DNA of 64,000 nt from Nitrospirota bacterium (GCA_026387665.1 JAPLLG010000003.1:1-64000), one strand, 5' to 3'; shown: positions 26,009-34,528, counted from the first letter of the stretch. Numbers and translations: made by a program. Notes: generated from the letters alone by a model not told the origin.

Positions 26009-28405
26009 TTAGGACGCAGTCGAGGTGGCGAGCGGTTCGTCCCGCTCTGCTCTCGCGGATGCCGGTGTATCCTGGTTGAATGCGGCCGGGAGCACTTCTT
26101 CGATCCGCTCGGCCAGGATGAAGGTCAGCTCATTCCGCACTTCCTGCGGGACCTCTTTCAGGTCCTTCTCGTTCGCCTTTGGCAGGATGATGCGTCGGAT
26201 GCCGGCGCGATGCGCGGCCAGCACCTTTTCTTTGATCCCGCCGACCGGTAATACCAGCCCGCTCAGGCTGATTTCGCCGGTCATGGCGGTATCGCTCCGC
26301 ACCGCTTTCCCGCTATAGGACGATGCGAGCGCGGTGGCCATGGTGATACCGGCCGATGGTCCGTCTTTCGGGATGGCACCGGATGGCACATGGATATGCA
26401 ACCCATTCCGTTTGAAGCGGGAAATATCGAGCCCCATGCTTTCCGCGTGCGACCAGAGGTAGCTTCGCGCAGCCCTGGCAGACTCCTGCATGACGTCTCC
26501 CAACTGACCGGTGATTGTCAGTTCGTGGCTGCCGGGGAGCAGGGTGGTTTCGATATAGAGCACATCCCCGCCACTTGGGGTCCAGGCGAGCCCTGTGGCC
26601 ACGCCAGGAGGCAAGACTTTGCGTGCCTCCTCCGGCATGAAGCGCTCGGAGCCGAGCCAGTCTTCGAGGACCTCGGCATGGATGGTGACGGGCTGCCGCT
26701 CCTGGCCCTCCGGAAGTTCCGCGAAAGTCAGGGCGACTTTTCTGGTCAGCCGTCCCAGCATCTGTTCCAGTTGCCGTACGCCCGCTTCCCGCGTGTAGCG
26801 GCTGATGACGAGATTCAATACCTCATCCGACAGCAGCGCTTGGCTTGCGTCGAGACCTGCTTCTTTGAGCCGTCTCGGCCACAAGTAGCGGCGGGCGATC
26901 TCTGCTTTTTCCCCTTCGCTATAGCCTTGCAGGCGAATGATTTCCATACGGTCCAACAGGGGTTGGCTGATCGTATCCAGCGTGTTGGCGGTCGTGATGA
27001 AGAAGACCTTCGACAGATCGAACGGAAGATCCAGATAGTGGTCGCGGAACGTGTGGTTCTGCGCCGGATCCAGGATCTCTAAGAGGGCCGAAGCCGGATC
27101 GCCACGGAAGTCGCGGCCCATCTTGTCGACCTCGTCCAACATCAAGACGGGATTATTCACGTTGGCGCGACGCATGGCCTGAATGATCCGTCCAGGCAGG
27201 GCTCCGACGTAGGTCCGGCGGTGACCGCGCAATTCCGCTTCATCATGCACGCCTCCCAGGCTCAACCGTTCGAAGGTCCGTCCCATGGATCTGGCAATCG
27301 ACTGGCCCAGGCTGGTCTTGCCGACGCCAGGAGGTCCGAGCAGGCAGAGGATGGGCGCCTTGGCTGTGGGATTTAGTTTCAGCACTGCCAGATGTTCGAC
27401 GATCCGTTCCTTCACTTCTTTGATGCCGTAGTGGTCCTCTTCCAGCACCTGGCGAACCTTGCTCAACTCCAGCCGGTCTTCCGAGGATTTCTTCCAGGGG
27501 AGCTCCAGTACCAACTCAAGATACGTCCTCAGGACCTGATGCTCAGGCGAGGAGGGCGGTACTTTCGCTAACTTGGCAATCTCCCGCTCCACTTCCTTGC
27601 GCACAGAATCCGGAAGCTCGGCTTCTTGAATCTTCTTTTTGAGCTCGGTGATCTCGCTCTCTTCTCCCTTGCCCTCACCCAGTTCCTCTTGAATCGCCTT
27701 CAATTGTTCACGGAGGACATATTCTCGCTGGGTCTTGCCGATCTTGGCTGAAGCCTCGCTGGTGATTTTATCTCGCAACTGTAGTATCTGGATTTCTTTC
27801 GAGAGCGCGCCGTAGAGCGATCGCAGCAGTTCGATTGTGGAGGAACTTTCGAGCAGTTTTTGCTCGTCCTGCACCGTGAGATTGAGGAGCGAGGCCACGC
27901 GATAGGCCAAGGAGACGGGATTGTCCTCGTTACTGAAGGCCGCTGCTGCTTCCTGAATGCCGGGGGCCTGAATTAATCGAGGTAGATCTGTGACCAACCC
28001 CTGGATGGCTCGGTGGAGGGCTTGGACTTCTGTGCCCTCGTCCGCCGGACTATCGAGTCGCCTGGCTTCGACGAGAAGAAACGGCTTTGTCTGTTCGACT
28101 TTGAGTAGCGCAACCCGTTCGAGTCCCTGCACGAGCGCATGGATCGTGCCGTCCTCCGACCGCCCAACCTGTTTCACGATGGCCTTGGTGCCGATTGTAT
28201 AGAGCTCTTCGAGCCCCGGCTCATCCGTTTGGGGGTCGCGTTGCGCGACCACCAGAATCATCTTCTCTTCTGTTTTCATCGCCGCCTCTACGGCAGCGAC
28301 CGATCGTGCACGTCCGACGGTCAAGGGCATCATGACCCCGGGAAATAGCACGGTGCGCTTAATCGGGAGGACCGGTAGTTTTATGGCGAGAGTCTCGATA
28401 TTCAT
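26009..28405 (-). CDS. lon: ATP-dependent protease La (Lon)
   Basis: A 798-residue cytosolic AAA+ serine protease that degrades misfolded and regulatory proteins. The domain order is standard: an N-terminal LON substrate domain (LPVLPIKRTVLFPGVMMPL), a coiled coil (about residues 200-290), the AAA+ module with Walker A GPPGVGKTSL (Lys363) and Walker B NPVLMLDEVDK, then the protease domain with catalytic Ser684 in KDGPSAGITM and a lysine in LPVGGIKEKVLAAHRAG. The length matches typical LonA (about 780-820). It is a single gene ending at a strong hairpin. It lies next to the defence-like island; I infer no functional link. Confidence 0.97.
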   Translation of the reverse strand: MNIETLAIKLPVLPIKRTVLFPGVMMPLTVGRARSVAAVEAAMKTEEKMILVVAQRDPQTDEPGLEELYTIGTKAIVKQVGRSEDGTIHALVQGLERVALLKVEQTKPFLLVEARRLDSPADEGTEVQALHRAIQGLVTDLPRLIQAPGIQEAAAAFSNEDNPVSLAYRVASLLNLTVQDEQKLLESSSTIELLRSLYGALSKEIQILQLRDKITSEASAKIGKTQREYVLREQLKAIQEELGEGKGEESEITELKKKIQEAELPDSVRKEVEREIAKLAKVPPSSPEHQVLRTYLELVLELPWKKSSEDRLELSKVRQVLEEDHYGIKEVKERIVEHLAVLKLNPTAKAPILCLLGPPGVGKTSLGQSIARSMGRTFERLSLGGVHDEAELRGHRRTYVGALPGRIIQAMRRANVNNPVLMLDEVDKMGRDFRGDPASALLEILDPAQNHTFRDHYLDLPFDLSKVFFITTANTLDTISQPLLDRMEIIRLQGYSEGEKAEIARRYLWPRRLKEAGLDASQALLSDEVLNLVISRYTREAGVRQLEQMLGRLTRKVALTFAELPEGQERQPVTIHAEVLEDWLGSERFMPEEARKVLPPGVATGLAWTPSGGDVLYIETTLLPGSHELTITGQLGDVMQESARAARSYLWSHAESMGLDISRFKRNGLHIHVPSGAIPKDGPSAGITMATALASSYSGKAVRSDTAMTGEISLSGLVLPVGGIKEKVLAAHRAGIRRIILPKANEKDLKEVPQEVRNELTFILAERIEEVLPAAFNQDTPASARAERDEPLATSTAS

Positions 28406-28606
28406 GTGGAAGCACCCCTTCGCTCGGTCGGTGAGAAGACGCGAGATATACGTTGTAAGACGTAGATAACTTCCGTCGGGCAGAAGTCAAGGGGAGGGAT
28501 GAAGGAGTTGAGGCAACTACTTGTAATCGCGGGAGTGGGAGGTCATTGCGCCTAGCGATCTTCTTGCAGTTTTCACTGCCGGAAGTCGCCTGTTGATGAA
28601 GAGACG

Positions 28607-29785
28607 TTACTCCGTACTATCGGGCGGGGCAATCGTCTTGCGCATCGATCCTGACATAATCAAAAATTCATACAGGCGACATTCCAGCGGGCCATTGAAG
28701 AGGGGAATGCGTTTCGATGGAGCGAGACCGATCAGTTTGGGGACCCGCAAATCTCCGGTAAAGATATAGGCCCGCCACCCGCTGAACCGCTGCTTTAGCC
28801 AGTCGCCTAGTTTGGGGTAGAAGTCATCCAGTTCCTCCGGCTTGCTGAGTCTGACTCCGTAGGGAGGGTTGATCATGATCACGCCCTGTTCAGCTGGAGC
28901 TTCGAGGTCGAGCACGTCGCTTTGTCTCAGGCGAATATCGATTCCGACTCCCGCCCCCTGAAATATCCGCTGCGCGATCTTGACCGCGGCAGGATCCCGG
29001 TCGGAGGCATAGATGGCAGCCGGTACTGTGGCCAGTTGTTTGATCCTGGAGGCCTCTCGCAGATGGCCCCAGCGTTTGGGATCGTGGACGATCAACCGTT
29101 CAAACCCGAATGAGCGGGACTGTCCCGGCGCGATTTTTCGCGCCATCAGCGCGGCTTCGAGCGGGATTGTGCCGCTGCCGCACATGGGATCGAGCAGGAC
29201 CTCATTGGGAGCCCAGCCAGCCAATCGCAGCAAGCCAGCCGCCAGGTTTTCGCGCAAGGGCGCCTCGACGGATAGGACTCGATGGCCTCGCTTAAAGAGG
29301 GGTTCGCCGGAGGTGTCCAGATAGAAGGTGACGGTGGACTCATCGAGGAAGGCGTCGATCCGGATGTTCGGGCGCTTTGTGTCCACGTCCGGTCGCTTAT
29401 GGCGCACCGCCATGAACTTATCGCAGACCGCGTCTTTAATGCGCAGCGTAATAAAATCCAGGCTGGTAAGGGGGCAACGGCGCGCACTGACCTTCACTTT
29501 AATAGTCTGTGACGAGGTGAACCAGTCAGGCCAGGGGAGGCTATAGGCCGCGCGGTAGACATCGTCTTCCGAGAGGTAGGGGGCCTGTCCGACTTCCCAG
29601 AGGACGCGGCTGGCAATGTGACTCTTGAGGTTGACCCAATACATCGTGGCCCAAGGAGCCAGGAAGGCGATCCCTCCGTCCGTCTTCGTGGTCATCGGCA
29701 CGCCCAGGTCGTGGAGCTCCTGTTCGAGCACCCCCTCCAGCCCCTGCGGACAGGGTGCAAAGAATCGTAGTTTTGTGCTATCCAT
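28607..29785 (-). CDS. THUMP-domain SAM-dependent RNA methyltransferase (RlmL N-half/Trm14-like)
   Basis: A 392-residue enzyme that probably methylates guanine N2 in rRNA or tRNA. The N-terminal ferredoxin-like and THUMP region (FFAPCPQGLEGVLEQELHDL to about residue 160) binds RNA. The Rossmann methyltransferase follows: LLDPMCGSGTIPLEAALMAR (SAM motif I), YASDRDPAAV (motif II) and MINPPYGVRLS, the NPPY motif of N-methyltransferases acting on exocyclic amines. It is the size of the RlmL N-terminal half or of archaeal/Thermus Trm14/TrmN and lacks the RlmK half. It is divergent from the NUDIX gene, with about 100 bp between the starts. The exact target base cannot be assigned. Confidence 0.88.
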   Translation of the reverse strand: MDSTKLRFFAPCPQGLEGVLEQELHDLGVPMTTKTDGGIAFLAPWATMYWVNLKSHIASRVLWEVGQAPYLSEDDVYRAAYSLPWPDWFTSSQTIKVKVSARRCPLTSLDFITLRIKDAVCDKFMAVRHKRPDVDTKRPNIRIDAFLDESTVTFYLDTSGEPLFKRGHRVLSVEAPLRENLAAGLLRLAGWAPNEVLLDPMCGSGTIPLEAALMARKIAPGQSRSFGFERLIVHDPKRWGHLREASRIKQLATVPAAIYASDRDPAAVKIAQRIFQGAGVGIDIRLRQSDVLDLEAPAEQGVIMINPPYGVRLSKPEELDDFYPKLGDWLKQRFSGWRAYIFTGDLRVPKLIGLAPSKRIPLFNGPLECRLYEFLIMSGSMRKTIAPPDSTE

Positions 29786-29882
29786 ATTTATACAACGCCT
29801 CGCAAGACGTGCGGGACAGGCGAGACGCGCGAACCATCCTTTTTTCGCTCGTCACCCTTCACTCATCACCCGTCACTATCCT

Positions 29883-30422
29883 ATGAATTATTGCAGCGTG
29901 TGCGCCACGCCTGTCACCCAGCAAATTCCCGCCGGCGATAATCGTCTGCGGTTTGTCTGCGGCTCCTGCCAGACTATTCATTACCATAATCCGAAAATCG
30001 TCGCAGGCTGCATTCCGGAATGGGATGGACAAATTCTTCTTTGTCGGCGCGCCATCGAGCCCAAGTCCGGTCTCTGGACCTTTCCTGCCGGTTTTATGGA
30101 GATCGGCGAAAGCACCGAGCAGGCAGCCGTTCGCGAGACCTTCGAGGAGGCGCAGGCTCAGGTGGAGCGGATCTGCCTGTTTGCGGTCTTGAGTTTGCCG
30201 CACATCGGTCAGGCCTACCTGGTATTCCGCGGGCCGATGCACTCGCCGGACTTCGGGGTCGGTGAGGAAAGCCTTGAGGTGCAGCTCTTCTCCCTCTCTG
30301 CCATTCCCTGGGACGAGATCGCCTTTCCCGTGGTCAAGGACGTGTTGCGCCGTTATGTCGAGGATGTGGCGCGGGGCGAGTTTCAGGTGCATGTCGCGAC
30401 ATTGTCTGATCGATTGATCTAA
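29883..30422 (+). CDS. NUDIX hydrolase with N-terminal zinc ribbon
   Basis: A 179-residue protein. ATG 29883 gives MNYCSVCATPV; the frame is open upstream but that part has no conserved motif. Cysteines 4 and 7 with the later CGSCQ form a zinc ribbon of the Nudix_N_2 type. The Nudix box is GFMEIGESTEQAAVRETFEE then AQ; the last glycine of the consensus is replaced. Family members hydrolyse NADH, ADP-ribose or related dinucleotides, and the zinc-ribbon group is often annotated as ADP-ribose/NADH pyrophosphatase-like. It is followed two bases after its stop by repeat copy B. The substrate is unproven. Confidence 0.85.
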   Translation: MNYCSVCATPVTQQIPAGDNRLRFVCGSCQTIHYHNPKIVAGCIPEWDGQILLCRRAIEPKSGLWTFPAGFMEIGESTEQAAVRETFEEAQAQVERICLFAVLSLPHIGQAYLVFRGPMHSPDFGVGEESLEVQLFSLSAIPWDEIAFPVVKDVLRRYVEDVARGEFQVHVATLSDRLI

Positions 30423-30424
30423 CC

Positions 30425-30543
30425 GGATGCTGAAAAAGTCCGCCAGCGGCGTTCTCGCTTCACGAAGAGGCTCAACGTACCGCAAGGGTACGCCTCGCCT
30501 CTTCGCTCGCTGCGGCCTTGCTGGACGGACTTTTTGAGCATCC
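30425..30543 (+). repeat. 3'-end near-palindromic element, copy B
   Basis: A 119-bp element beginning GGATGCTGAAAAAGTCC and ending GACTTTTTGAGCATCC. The arms include CGCCAGCG with GTTCTCGC on the left and GCTCGCTGCGGCCTTGCTGG on the right, with a central GTACCG/GGGTAC stem. It starts two bases after the NUDIX stop codon. Confidence 0.9.
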
Positions 30544-30640
30544 TGAGGGTATTCTCACCCTAACACCTTACGGAATATTTTGGCCATGCTTTCCGTATTA
30601 ACTGAGTTTTCCCGCAGTCTGCCAGGGGCGGCCCCTTCCA

Positions 30641-30955
30641 TTAATTGAGCGTGGGAATCGTGAGCAGCGGCAGGCTTCGGCCCTCGCCTTCATGCAGAAA
30701 ACGAAACCCCTCTGCTTCCGTATAGTCTACCGTCACACCTTCCATCCGTGGCGTACTCTGCCGGTCAACTGCGATCGTCAGGCCATCGATCGGCTGCACG
30801 TCGTCGTCGGGCTGACTGTTTTCTTCCAACGTGATGCTGAAGCTCAAGCGTGATTCGTCCAGATCGCGCACGGCAATTCTGACGACCGGATCCTCGGGAT
30901 GCTCGAGTTGAATCGCTTTGAGCTTCGCAATGGCGGACACAGTAATGGCAATCAT
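30641..30955 (-). CDS. IscA/HesB-like protein lacking the cluster cysteines
   Basis: A 104-residue protein starting at ATG 30955, whose ATGA overlaps the stop of the upstream toxin gene. The pattern matches A-type iron-sulfur carriers: ITVSAIAKLKAIQ, then VRIAVRDLDESRLSFSITLE, then QPIDGLTIAVDRQSTPRMEG, then VDYTEAEGFRFLH. It contains no cysteine at all, whereas IscA/ErpA proteins use three to hold a cluster. It is therefore probably a fold relative that cannot carry Fe-S clusters in the usual way. Translational coupling to a RelE-type toxin gene is unusual. A structural, regulatory or unknown role is possible. Confidence 0.7.
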   Translation of the reverse strand: MIAITVSAIAKLKAIQLEHPEDPVVRIAVRDLDESRLSFSITLEENSQPDDDVQPIDGLTIAVDRQSTPRMEGVTVDYTEAEGFRFLHEGEGRSLPLLTIPTLN

Positions 30956-31215
30956 GAGCCAAGCTCTTTCCGGCTGATGATATGGTGAATATCCACCAGG
31001 TGCTCCTCGCGATCGATGGAATAAAAAATCCGCCAATCTTCGACGGCATATTTGAAGAGGCCTGCCAGGTCAGGCGCAATAGGTTCGTGGCGCAAGTTCT
31101 CGGCGTTCGAGGCGAGCCATTTAGTCTTGTCGAACAGCCTCTGAGCCAGGGCAGGCTCCAGGCCTGCAAGATCTTGGAGGATGGCTGGGCGATAGGCGAG
31201 GCGATACCAGGCCAT
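30952..31215 (-). CDS. RelE/ParE-family toxin of a type II toxin-antitoxin pair
   Basis: An 87-residue protein with the compact RelE fold pattern: YRLAYRPAILQDLAGLEPAL, then AQRLFDKTKWLASNAENLRH, then DLAGLFKYAVEDWRIFYSID and a basic C-terminal strand DIHHIISRKEL. RelE-type members cut mRNA on ribosomes; ParE-type members poison gyrase. The sequence alone does not decide which, though KYAVEDWRIFY with a C-terminal basic/histidine cluster is the RelE-like style. It starts 6 bp after the antitoxin stop, and its own stop overlaps the next start. Expression is therefore likely autoregulated with the antitoxin. Confidence 0.82.
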   Translation of the reverse strand: MAWYRLAYRPAILQDLAGLEPALAQRLFDKTKWLASNAENLRHEPIAPDLAGLFKYAVEDWRIFYSIDREEHLVDIHHIISRKELGS

Positions 31216-31221
31216 GGGTCC

Positions 31222-31425
31222 TTACCAGCGGAGTCCGAGCTGGTCCGCAATGTCTTCACCGGACAGCCGCTCTGTATTGGATAACGATGCTTTCAGCCTG
31301 GTTCGTAGGTCTTCGTCCAGCTGCAGTCCGAGGTCCGGGTCGCCCAGCAACTCGCGCAGGCGATCGTCGACGATCCCGCGCACAAGGTCTTTCAGTTGCT
31401 CCGGCGACAGAGAGGAAAGTTCCAT
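31222..31425 (-). CDS. Antitoxin partner of the RelE/ParE-family toxin
   Basis: A 67-residue acidic, helical protein (MELSSLSPEQLKDLVRGIVD, then DRLRELLGDPDLGLQLDEDL) directly upstream of the toxin. ATG 31425 is preferred; a TTG at 31464 would add 13 residues but has no better ribosome site. I see no ribbon-helix-helix or Phd/YefM motif that would name the antitoxin class. The assignment comes from size, charge and gene order. It presumably wraps the toxin and may repress the operon. The PilZ gene lies 54 bp upstream on the same strand. Confidence 0.65.
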   Translation of the reverse strand: MELSSLSPEQLKDLVRGIVDDRLRELLGDPDLGLQLDEDLRTRLKASLSNTERLSGEDIADQLGLRW

Positions 31426-31479
31426 AATGATAGGAGGATACGGAGGCGAGGGCCTGAAATGCAACTCACGAGAGGGCGC

Positions 31480-31806
31480 CTACTGCAGCCCTGCTGCTGG
31501 TTGGAGTTGCTGGATCATGCGGTTCAGGCGGTCTTGATGAGGGGGGGCAATCGCCAGAAACTCGATGCCGATGCCGGCGGACCCGGACCAGCGTACCGTG
31601 GCATTGTCGATCATAATCGGCTGAGGTTCGCCTGGGACATGCAACTGCATGGCCAGCTGCATGCCGGTAAAGGGGTTGAAGATGCTCTCCACGCGGCAGC
31701 CCTTGGCCGAAAGGTCCCGGACCGATCCCTCATGGCGGGTGCGGCTTTGGTGCACCAGGGTGCTGGAGAGCGACACAGGGAACCGGGGATGTTTTCTCGT
31801 AACCAT
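31480..31806 (-). CDS. PilZ domain protein (c-di-GMP receptor)
   Basis: A 108-residue single-domain protein. The PilZ signature is complete: RKHPR near residue 4 (RxxxR) and VRDLSAKGCRVE (D/NxSxxG), followed by the beta-barrel strands MQLAMQLHVPGEPQPIMIDN and ATVRWSGSAGIGIEF. It should bind c-di-GMP and act on an unknown partner in motility, adhesion or secretion. It is probably transcribed ahead of the toxin-antitoxin pair. Together with the c-di-GMP-I riboswitch near 15 kb, it shows that the organism uses this messenger. No strong ribosome site is visible before the start. Confidence 0.88.
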   Translation of the reverse strand: MVTRKHPRFPVSLSSTLVHQSRTRHEGSVRDLSAKGCRVESIFNPFTGMQLAMQLHVPGEPQPIMIDNATVRWSGSAGIGIEFLAIAPPHQDRLNRMIQQLQPAAGLQ

Positions 31807-32172
31807 AACTGTAACTGTGCTCCGATTGGCTCTTCTGCAATGATAGTTTTCTGGCGTAGATCGCCTCTGAAAGGCTACCCCGCGCCTGGGGGGCTGTCAA
31901 CGCAATCCACCCGCGCAGCAGGGTCCTGGCTGATATATTCACGGGCAGATGCATCAATGAGCAGCAACGGGAAGATTCTGGCATCGGGCTGCGAAGGGCA
32001 ATTGGTGGCAGGGGATCGGCCGGGCCATCCTGCCAGGTTTGGAAAGGGGCTCTGGACTGTGGTACATATCCCCTCGTTTTGAGTCGCTGGAATCGATCGC
32101 TAGGCTGCCCCTTTCCTGCCGCGGTGTTTCCAGCAGGACCCTGTTCATAGAATCGTATGGAGGATTTGAGCG
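31807..32172. other. Gene-free stretch between divergent PilZ and FKBP genes
   Basis: No gene is seen in 366 bp. A perfect TTGACA lies on the minus strand at 31900-31895 facing the PilZ gene, but the -10 at 17 bp spacing (TAGCCT) is poor. GGAGG before 32173 serves the FKBP gene. Nothing else stands out. Confidence 0.4.
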
Positions 32173-32724
32173 ATGACACCATTGTCACTTTTGCGAGGAG
32201 TCTGTTCCAGCTGCCTGATGTTCTGTCTGTTCCTGGTTTCACCGGTCAATGCCGAGTCTCCTGTATCTGACGAGAATGTGACTGTGTCAGCCGGAAGCGC
32301 CGTCTCGTTGGAATATACCTTGACCCTCGACGATCAATCCGTGCTGGAATCCAACGTCGGCAAGGAACCCATGACCTATGTGCAGGGAGCGCATGAGATC
32401 GTTCCCGGCTTGGAAGCGGCGTTGGCAGGGATGAAGAAGGGCGAGCGCAAGCACATCGCCGTTGCCCCGATGGACGGCTATGGACCGATTGATCCGCAAG
32501 GGATTCAAGAGGTGAAGAAGGAGCTCATTCCGCCTGCCGCGCAGAAGGTCGGCGCGCAGCTTCAGGGGCGATCTGCCGATGGATCGACCGCGTTTCCCAT
32601 CGTGAAGGAAGTCAAAGAGGAGACGGTGGTGCTGGACTTCAACCATCCGCTCGCAGGAAAGACTCTGCACTTTGATGTGACGGTTCTGGCGGTTAAGGCG
32701 GGGCAGCTCCCCCCGCAGCCTTAG
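32173..32724 (+). CDS. Exported FKBP-type peptidyl-prolyl isomerase (SlyD-like)
   Basis: A 183-residue protein with an N-terminal signal peptide (LLRGVCSSCLMFCLFLVSPVNA). The mature FKBP domain is of the SlyD/FkpB layout. The FKBP strands (VSLEYTLTLDDQSVLESN; EIVPGLEAALAGMKKGERKH) are interrupted by an insert-in-flap domain (about residues 95-150: VKKELIPPAAQKVGAQLQGR). It then closes with VVLDFNHPLAGKTLHFDV, the standard SlyD ending. There is no His-rich metal tail. It should speed prolyl isomerisation and chaperone folding in the periplasm. The ATG at 32173 has GGAGG upstream. It lies three bases before the adenine glycosylase-like gene, so the two are co-transcribed although their roles differ. 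Confidence 0.9.
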   Translation: MTPLSLLRGVCSSCLMFCLFLVSPVNAESPVSDENVTVSAGSAVSLEYTLTLDDQSVLESNVGKEPMTYVQGAHEIVPGLEAALAGMKKGERKHIAVAPMDGYGPIDPQGIQEVKKELIPPAAQKVGAQLQGRSADGSTAFPIVKEVKEETVVLDFNHPLAGKTLHFDVTVLAVKAGQLPPQP

Positions 32725-32727
32725 CGG

Positions 32728-33408
32728 ATGAAGAAGGGCGCGAAGAAACCGCTCCGGCTCGATCCCTCCTCGAAGCGCCGTTTTCAGACGCGGCTGCTAA
32801 AGTGGTATGCCACGCATGGCCGCGATCTGCCTTGGCGCAAGACCTCCGATCCCTACCACATTCTGGTCTCTGAAGTGATGTTGCAGCAGACTCAGGTCGA
32901 TCGGGTGATTCCGAAGTACCATGAGTTCCTGGACCGCTATCCCAGCTTCGAGGAACTGGCCGATGCGCGGGTTTCTGATGTGAAGAAGACCTGGTATCCG
33001 CTGGGCTACAATATCCGGCCTGAGCGGCTGCATAGCATTGCCTGTGAGACGGTGGAGCGGTACGGGGGACAGCTCCCGAGCGATGCGGAGGAGCTGCTGT
33101 CGTTCAAGGGAATCGGACGTTATACGGCCGGCGCGATCCGGTCCTTTGCCTTCAACGAGGATGCGCCGATCCTGGATACGAACGTGATTCGGGTCCTGCA
33201 TCGGGTGTTTGTGGCCAAGGGCGATCCCAAGACGCAGAAGCCGAAACTCTGGCAATTGTCGGAAGCCTTGATCCCGCGCGGAAAGGGCTATGACTTCAAT
33301 CAGGCGATCATGGACTTCGGGGCGACCTGTTGCTCGGCGAGAAATCCATCCTGCCAGCAATGTCCGATGAAGTCGTTCTGCAAAACGTACCCCTTCGTTC
33401 GGAAGTAG
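32728..33408 (+). CDS. MutY-like A/G-specific adenine glycosylase, catalytic domain only
   Basis: A 226-residue HhH-GPD DNA glycosylase. The catalytic landmarks are Glu in SEVMLQQTQVDRV, the hairpin GIGRYTAGAI and Asp in ILDTNVIRVL. The 4Fe-4S loop is CX6CX2CX5C (CSARNPSCQQCPMKSFC). Standard MutY is about 350 residues, with a NUDIX-like C-terminal domain that recognises 8-oxoG; that domain is absent here. The aspartate motif is DTNV rather than the usual DGNV. A NUDIX (MutT-like) gene follows 17 bp later, so the two activities may act side by side. It might instead be a Mig-type thymine-mismatch glycosylase; the glutamate in the QQTQ helix favours MutY. Confidence 0.82.
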   Translation: MKKGAKKPLRLDPSSKRRFQTRLLKWYATHGRDLPWRKTSDPYHILVSEVMLQQTQVDRVIPKYHEFLDRYPSFEELADARVSDVKKTWYPLGYNIRPERLHSIACETVERYGGQLPSDAEELLSFKGIGRYTAGAIRSFAFNEDAPILDTNVIRVLHRVFVAKGDPKTQKPKLWQLSEALIPRGKGYDFNQAIMDFGATCCSARNPSCQQCPMKSFCKTYPFVRK

Positions 33409-33425
33409 CCGGAGCATCGGGCGCT

Positions 33426-33818
33426 ATGAAGGTCGTTGAAGTCGCGGCAGGTCTGGTCTATCGTGAAGGCCGGTACTTGATCGCCAGGCGGAAAGCCGAC
33501 GTGCATTTGGCTGGCTTCTGGGAGTTTCCTGGCGGCAAGCGAGAGCCTGGGGAAACCTTCGAAGAATGTCTGGAGCGGGAGCTGTTCGAGGAATTGAATA
33601 TTCGCATCGACGCGCCAGTGCCCTTTCAGATCGTTCGGCACCAATATCCTGAGAAAACCGTGGAGCTGCATTTCTTTCGTTGCGGGATCGAATCGGGTCA
33701 GGCCACTGCGGTCGACTGCGCAGAGATTCGCTGGGTCTGGCCGCACGAATTGGCTGACTTTGAGTTTCCGCCAGCGGACCGTCCGATCATTGAAGCGTTA
33801 CGGAGGCAGGCTGTATGA
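33426..33818 (+). CDS. mutT: MutT-type NUDIX hydrolase (8-oxo-dGTP diphosphatase-like)
   Basis: A 130-residue protein starting at ATG 33426 (MKVVEVAAGLVYREGRYLIA). The Nudix box is complete: GGKREPGETFEECLERELFE then EL. The neighbouring residues (RRKADVHLAGFWEFPGGK; IVRHQYPEKTVELHFF; WVWPHELADFEFPPADRPII) match MutT and the MutY C-terminal domain very well. It removes 8-oxo-dGTP from the nucleotide pool. It lies between the MutY-like glycosylase and an exonuclease gene whose start overlaps its stop by four bases (ATGA), a small oxidative-damage repair operon. Because the glycosylase lacks its own NUDIX-like domain, this gene may be an evolutionarily split form, but that is speculative. Confidence 0.88.
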   Translation: MKVVEVAAGLVYREGRYLIARRKADVHLAGFWEFPGGKREPGETFEECLERELFEELNIRIDAPVPFQIVRHQYPEKTVELHFFRCGIESGQATAVDCAEIRWVWPHELADFEFPPADRPIIEALRRQAV

Positions 33819-34528
33819 AAGTCGTTCTGGACATTGAAACGGTTCAAGCGCCTCGGGAGGAATGGGCTCGTCTCGCGGGCAAACTGCCAGCCAGCGACGA
33901 ATCTGCGCCGGCAGAGGGCTATGATTTGTTTGCGGCAGGGGCAGCCGATGAGCAGCGACGAGTCGAGGATGAACAGTATGCGAAGTCCTCGTTCGACGGC
34001 ACGTTCAGCCGGATCGTCTGTATCGGCCTCTTGGAGTTCTCCGACCAGCTGGAGCCTCGCGGTGCCGTGGCCTGGTATGGCGGAAATGAGCGGGAGTTGC
34101 TGCAACAATTCTGGAACCGTTTGGCGCAGAGCCGCCCGTCGCTCTTTATCACCCATAACGGTTTGGGTTTCGACCTGCCGTTCATTAAGAAGCGATCGAT
34201 TATCCATCAGGTCAAGCCGAGCCTGGATATCAACCTTGCCAAATTCCGCACGGAACCGGTCTACGATACGATGGCGGTCTGGAGCAATTGGGATACGCGG
34301 GGCTGGGTGAAGCTCGATGTGCTGGCGCGGGCGTTGAACGTCGAAACCAAATCGGGGAGCGGATCGCAGGTGGCTGAGATGTGGGAGAAGGGGCAGGGAG
34401 CCGAGTTGGCTCGGTACTGTCTACAAGATACCTATGTGACCTACGCCTGTTACTCGCGGATGACTTTTCGGCAGCCTCTGTCTAGCGATGTCATGTTGCT
34501 CCATCCGGAGTTGCTGGACGTCGGCTGA
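33815..34528 (+). CDS. Predicted 3'-5' exonuclease (PolB-like, DEDD superfamily)
   Basis: A 237-residue RNase H-fold protein with the DEDD residues visible: Asp and Glu in VVLDIETVQ, Asp in THNGLGFDLPFIKKR and Asp in YCLQDTYVTY with tyrosine four residues earlier (DEDDy). It matches proteins annotated as predicted 3'-5' exonuclease related to PolB. It overlaps mutT by four bases (ATGA), so it is coupled with the mutY/mutT repair genes and may trim ends or act in proofreading. No polymerase domain is attached. Repeat copy C follows four bases after the stop. Confidence 0.85.
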   Translation: MKVVLDIETVQAPREEWARLAGKLPASDESAPAEGYDLFAAGAADEQRRVEDEQYAKSSFDGTFSRIVCIGLLEFSDQLEPRGAVAWYGGNERELLQQFWNRLAQSRPSLFITHNGLGFDLPFIKKRSIIHQVKPSLDINLAKFRTEPVYDTMAVWSNWDTRGWVKLDVLARALNVETKSGSGSQVAEMWEKGQGAELARYCLQDTYVTYACYSRMTFRQPLSSDVMLLHPELLDVG

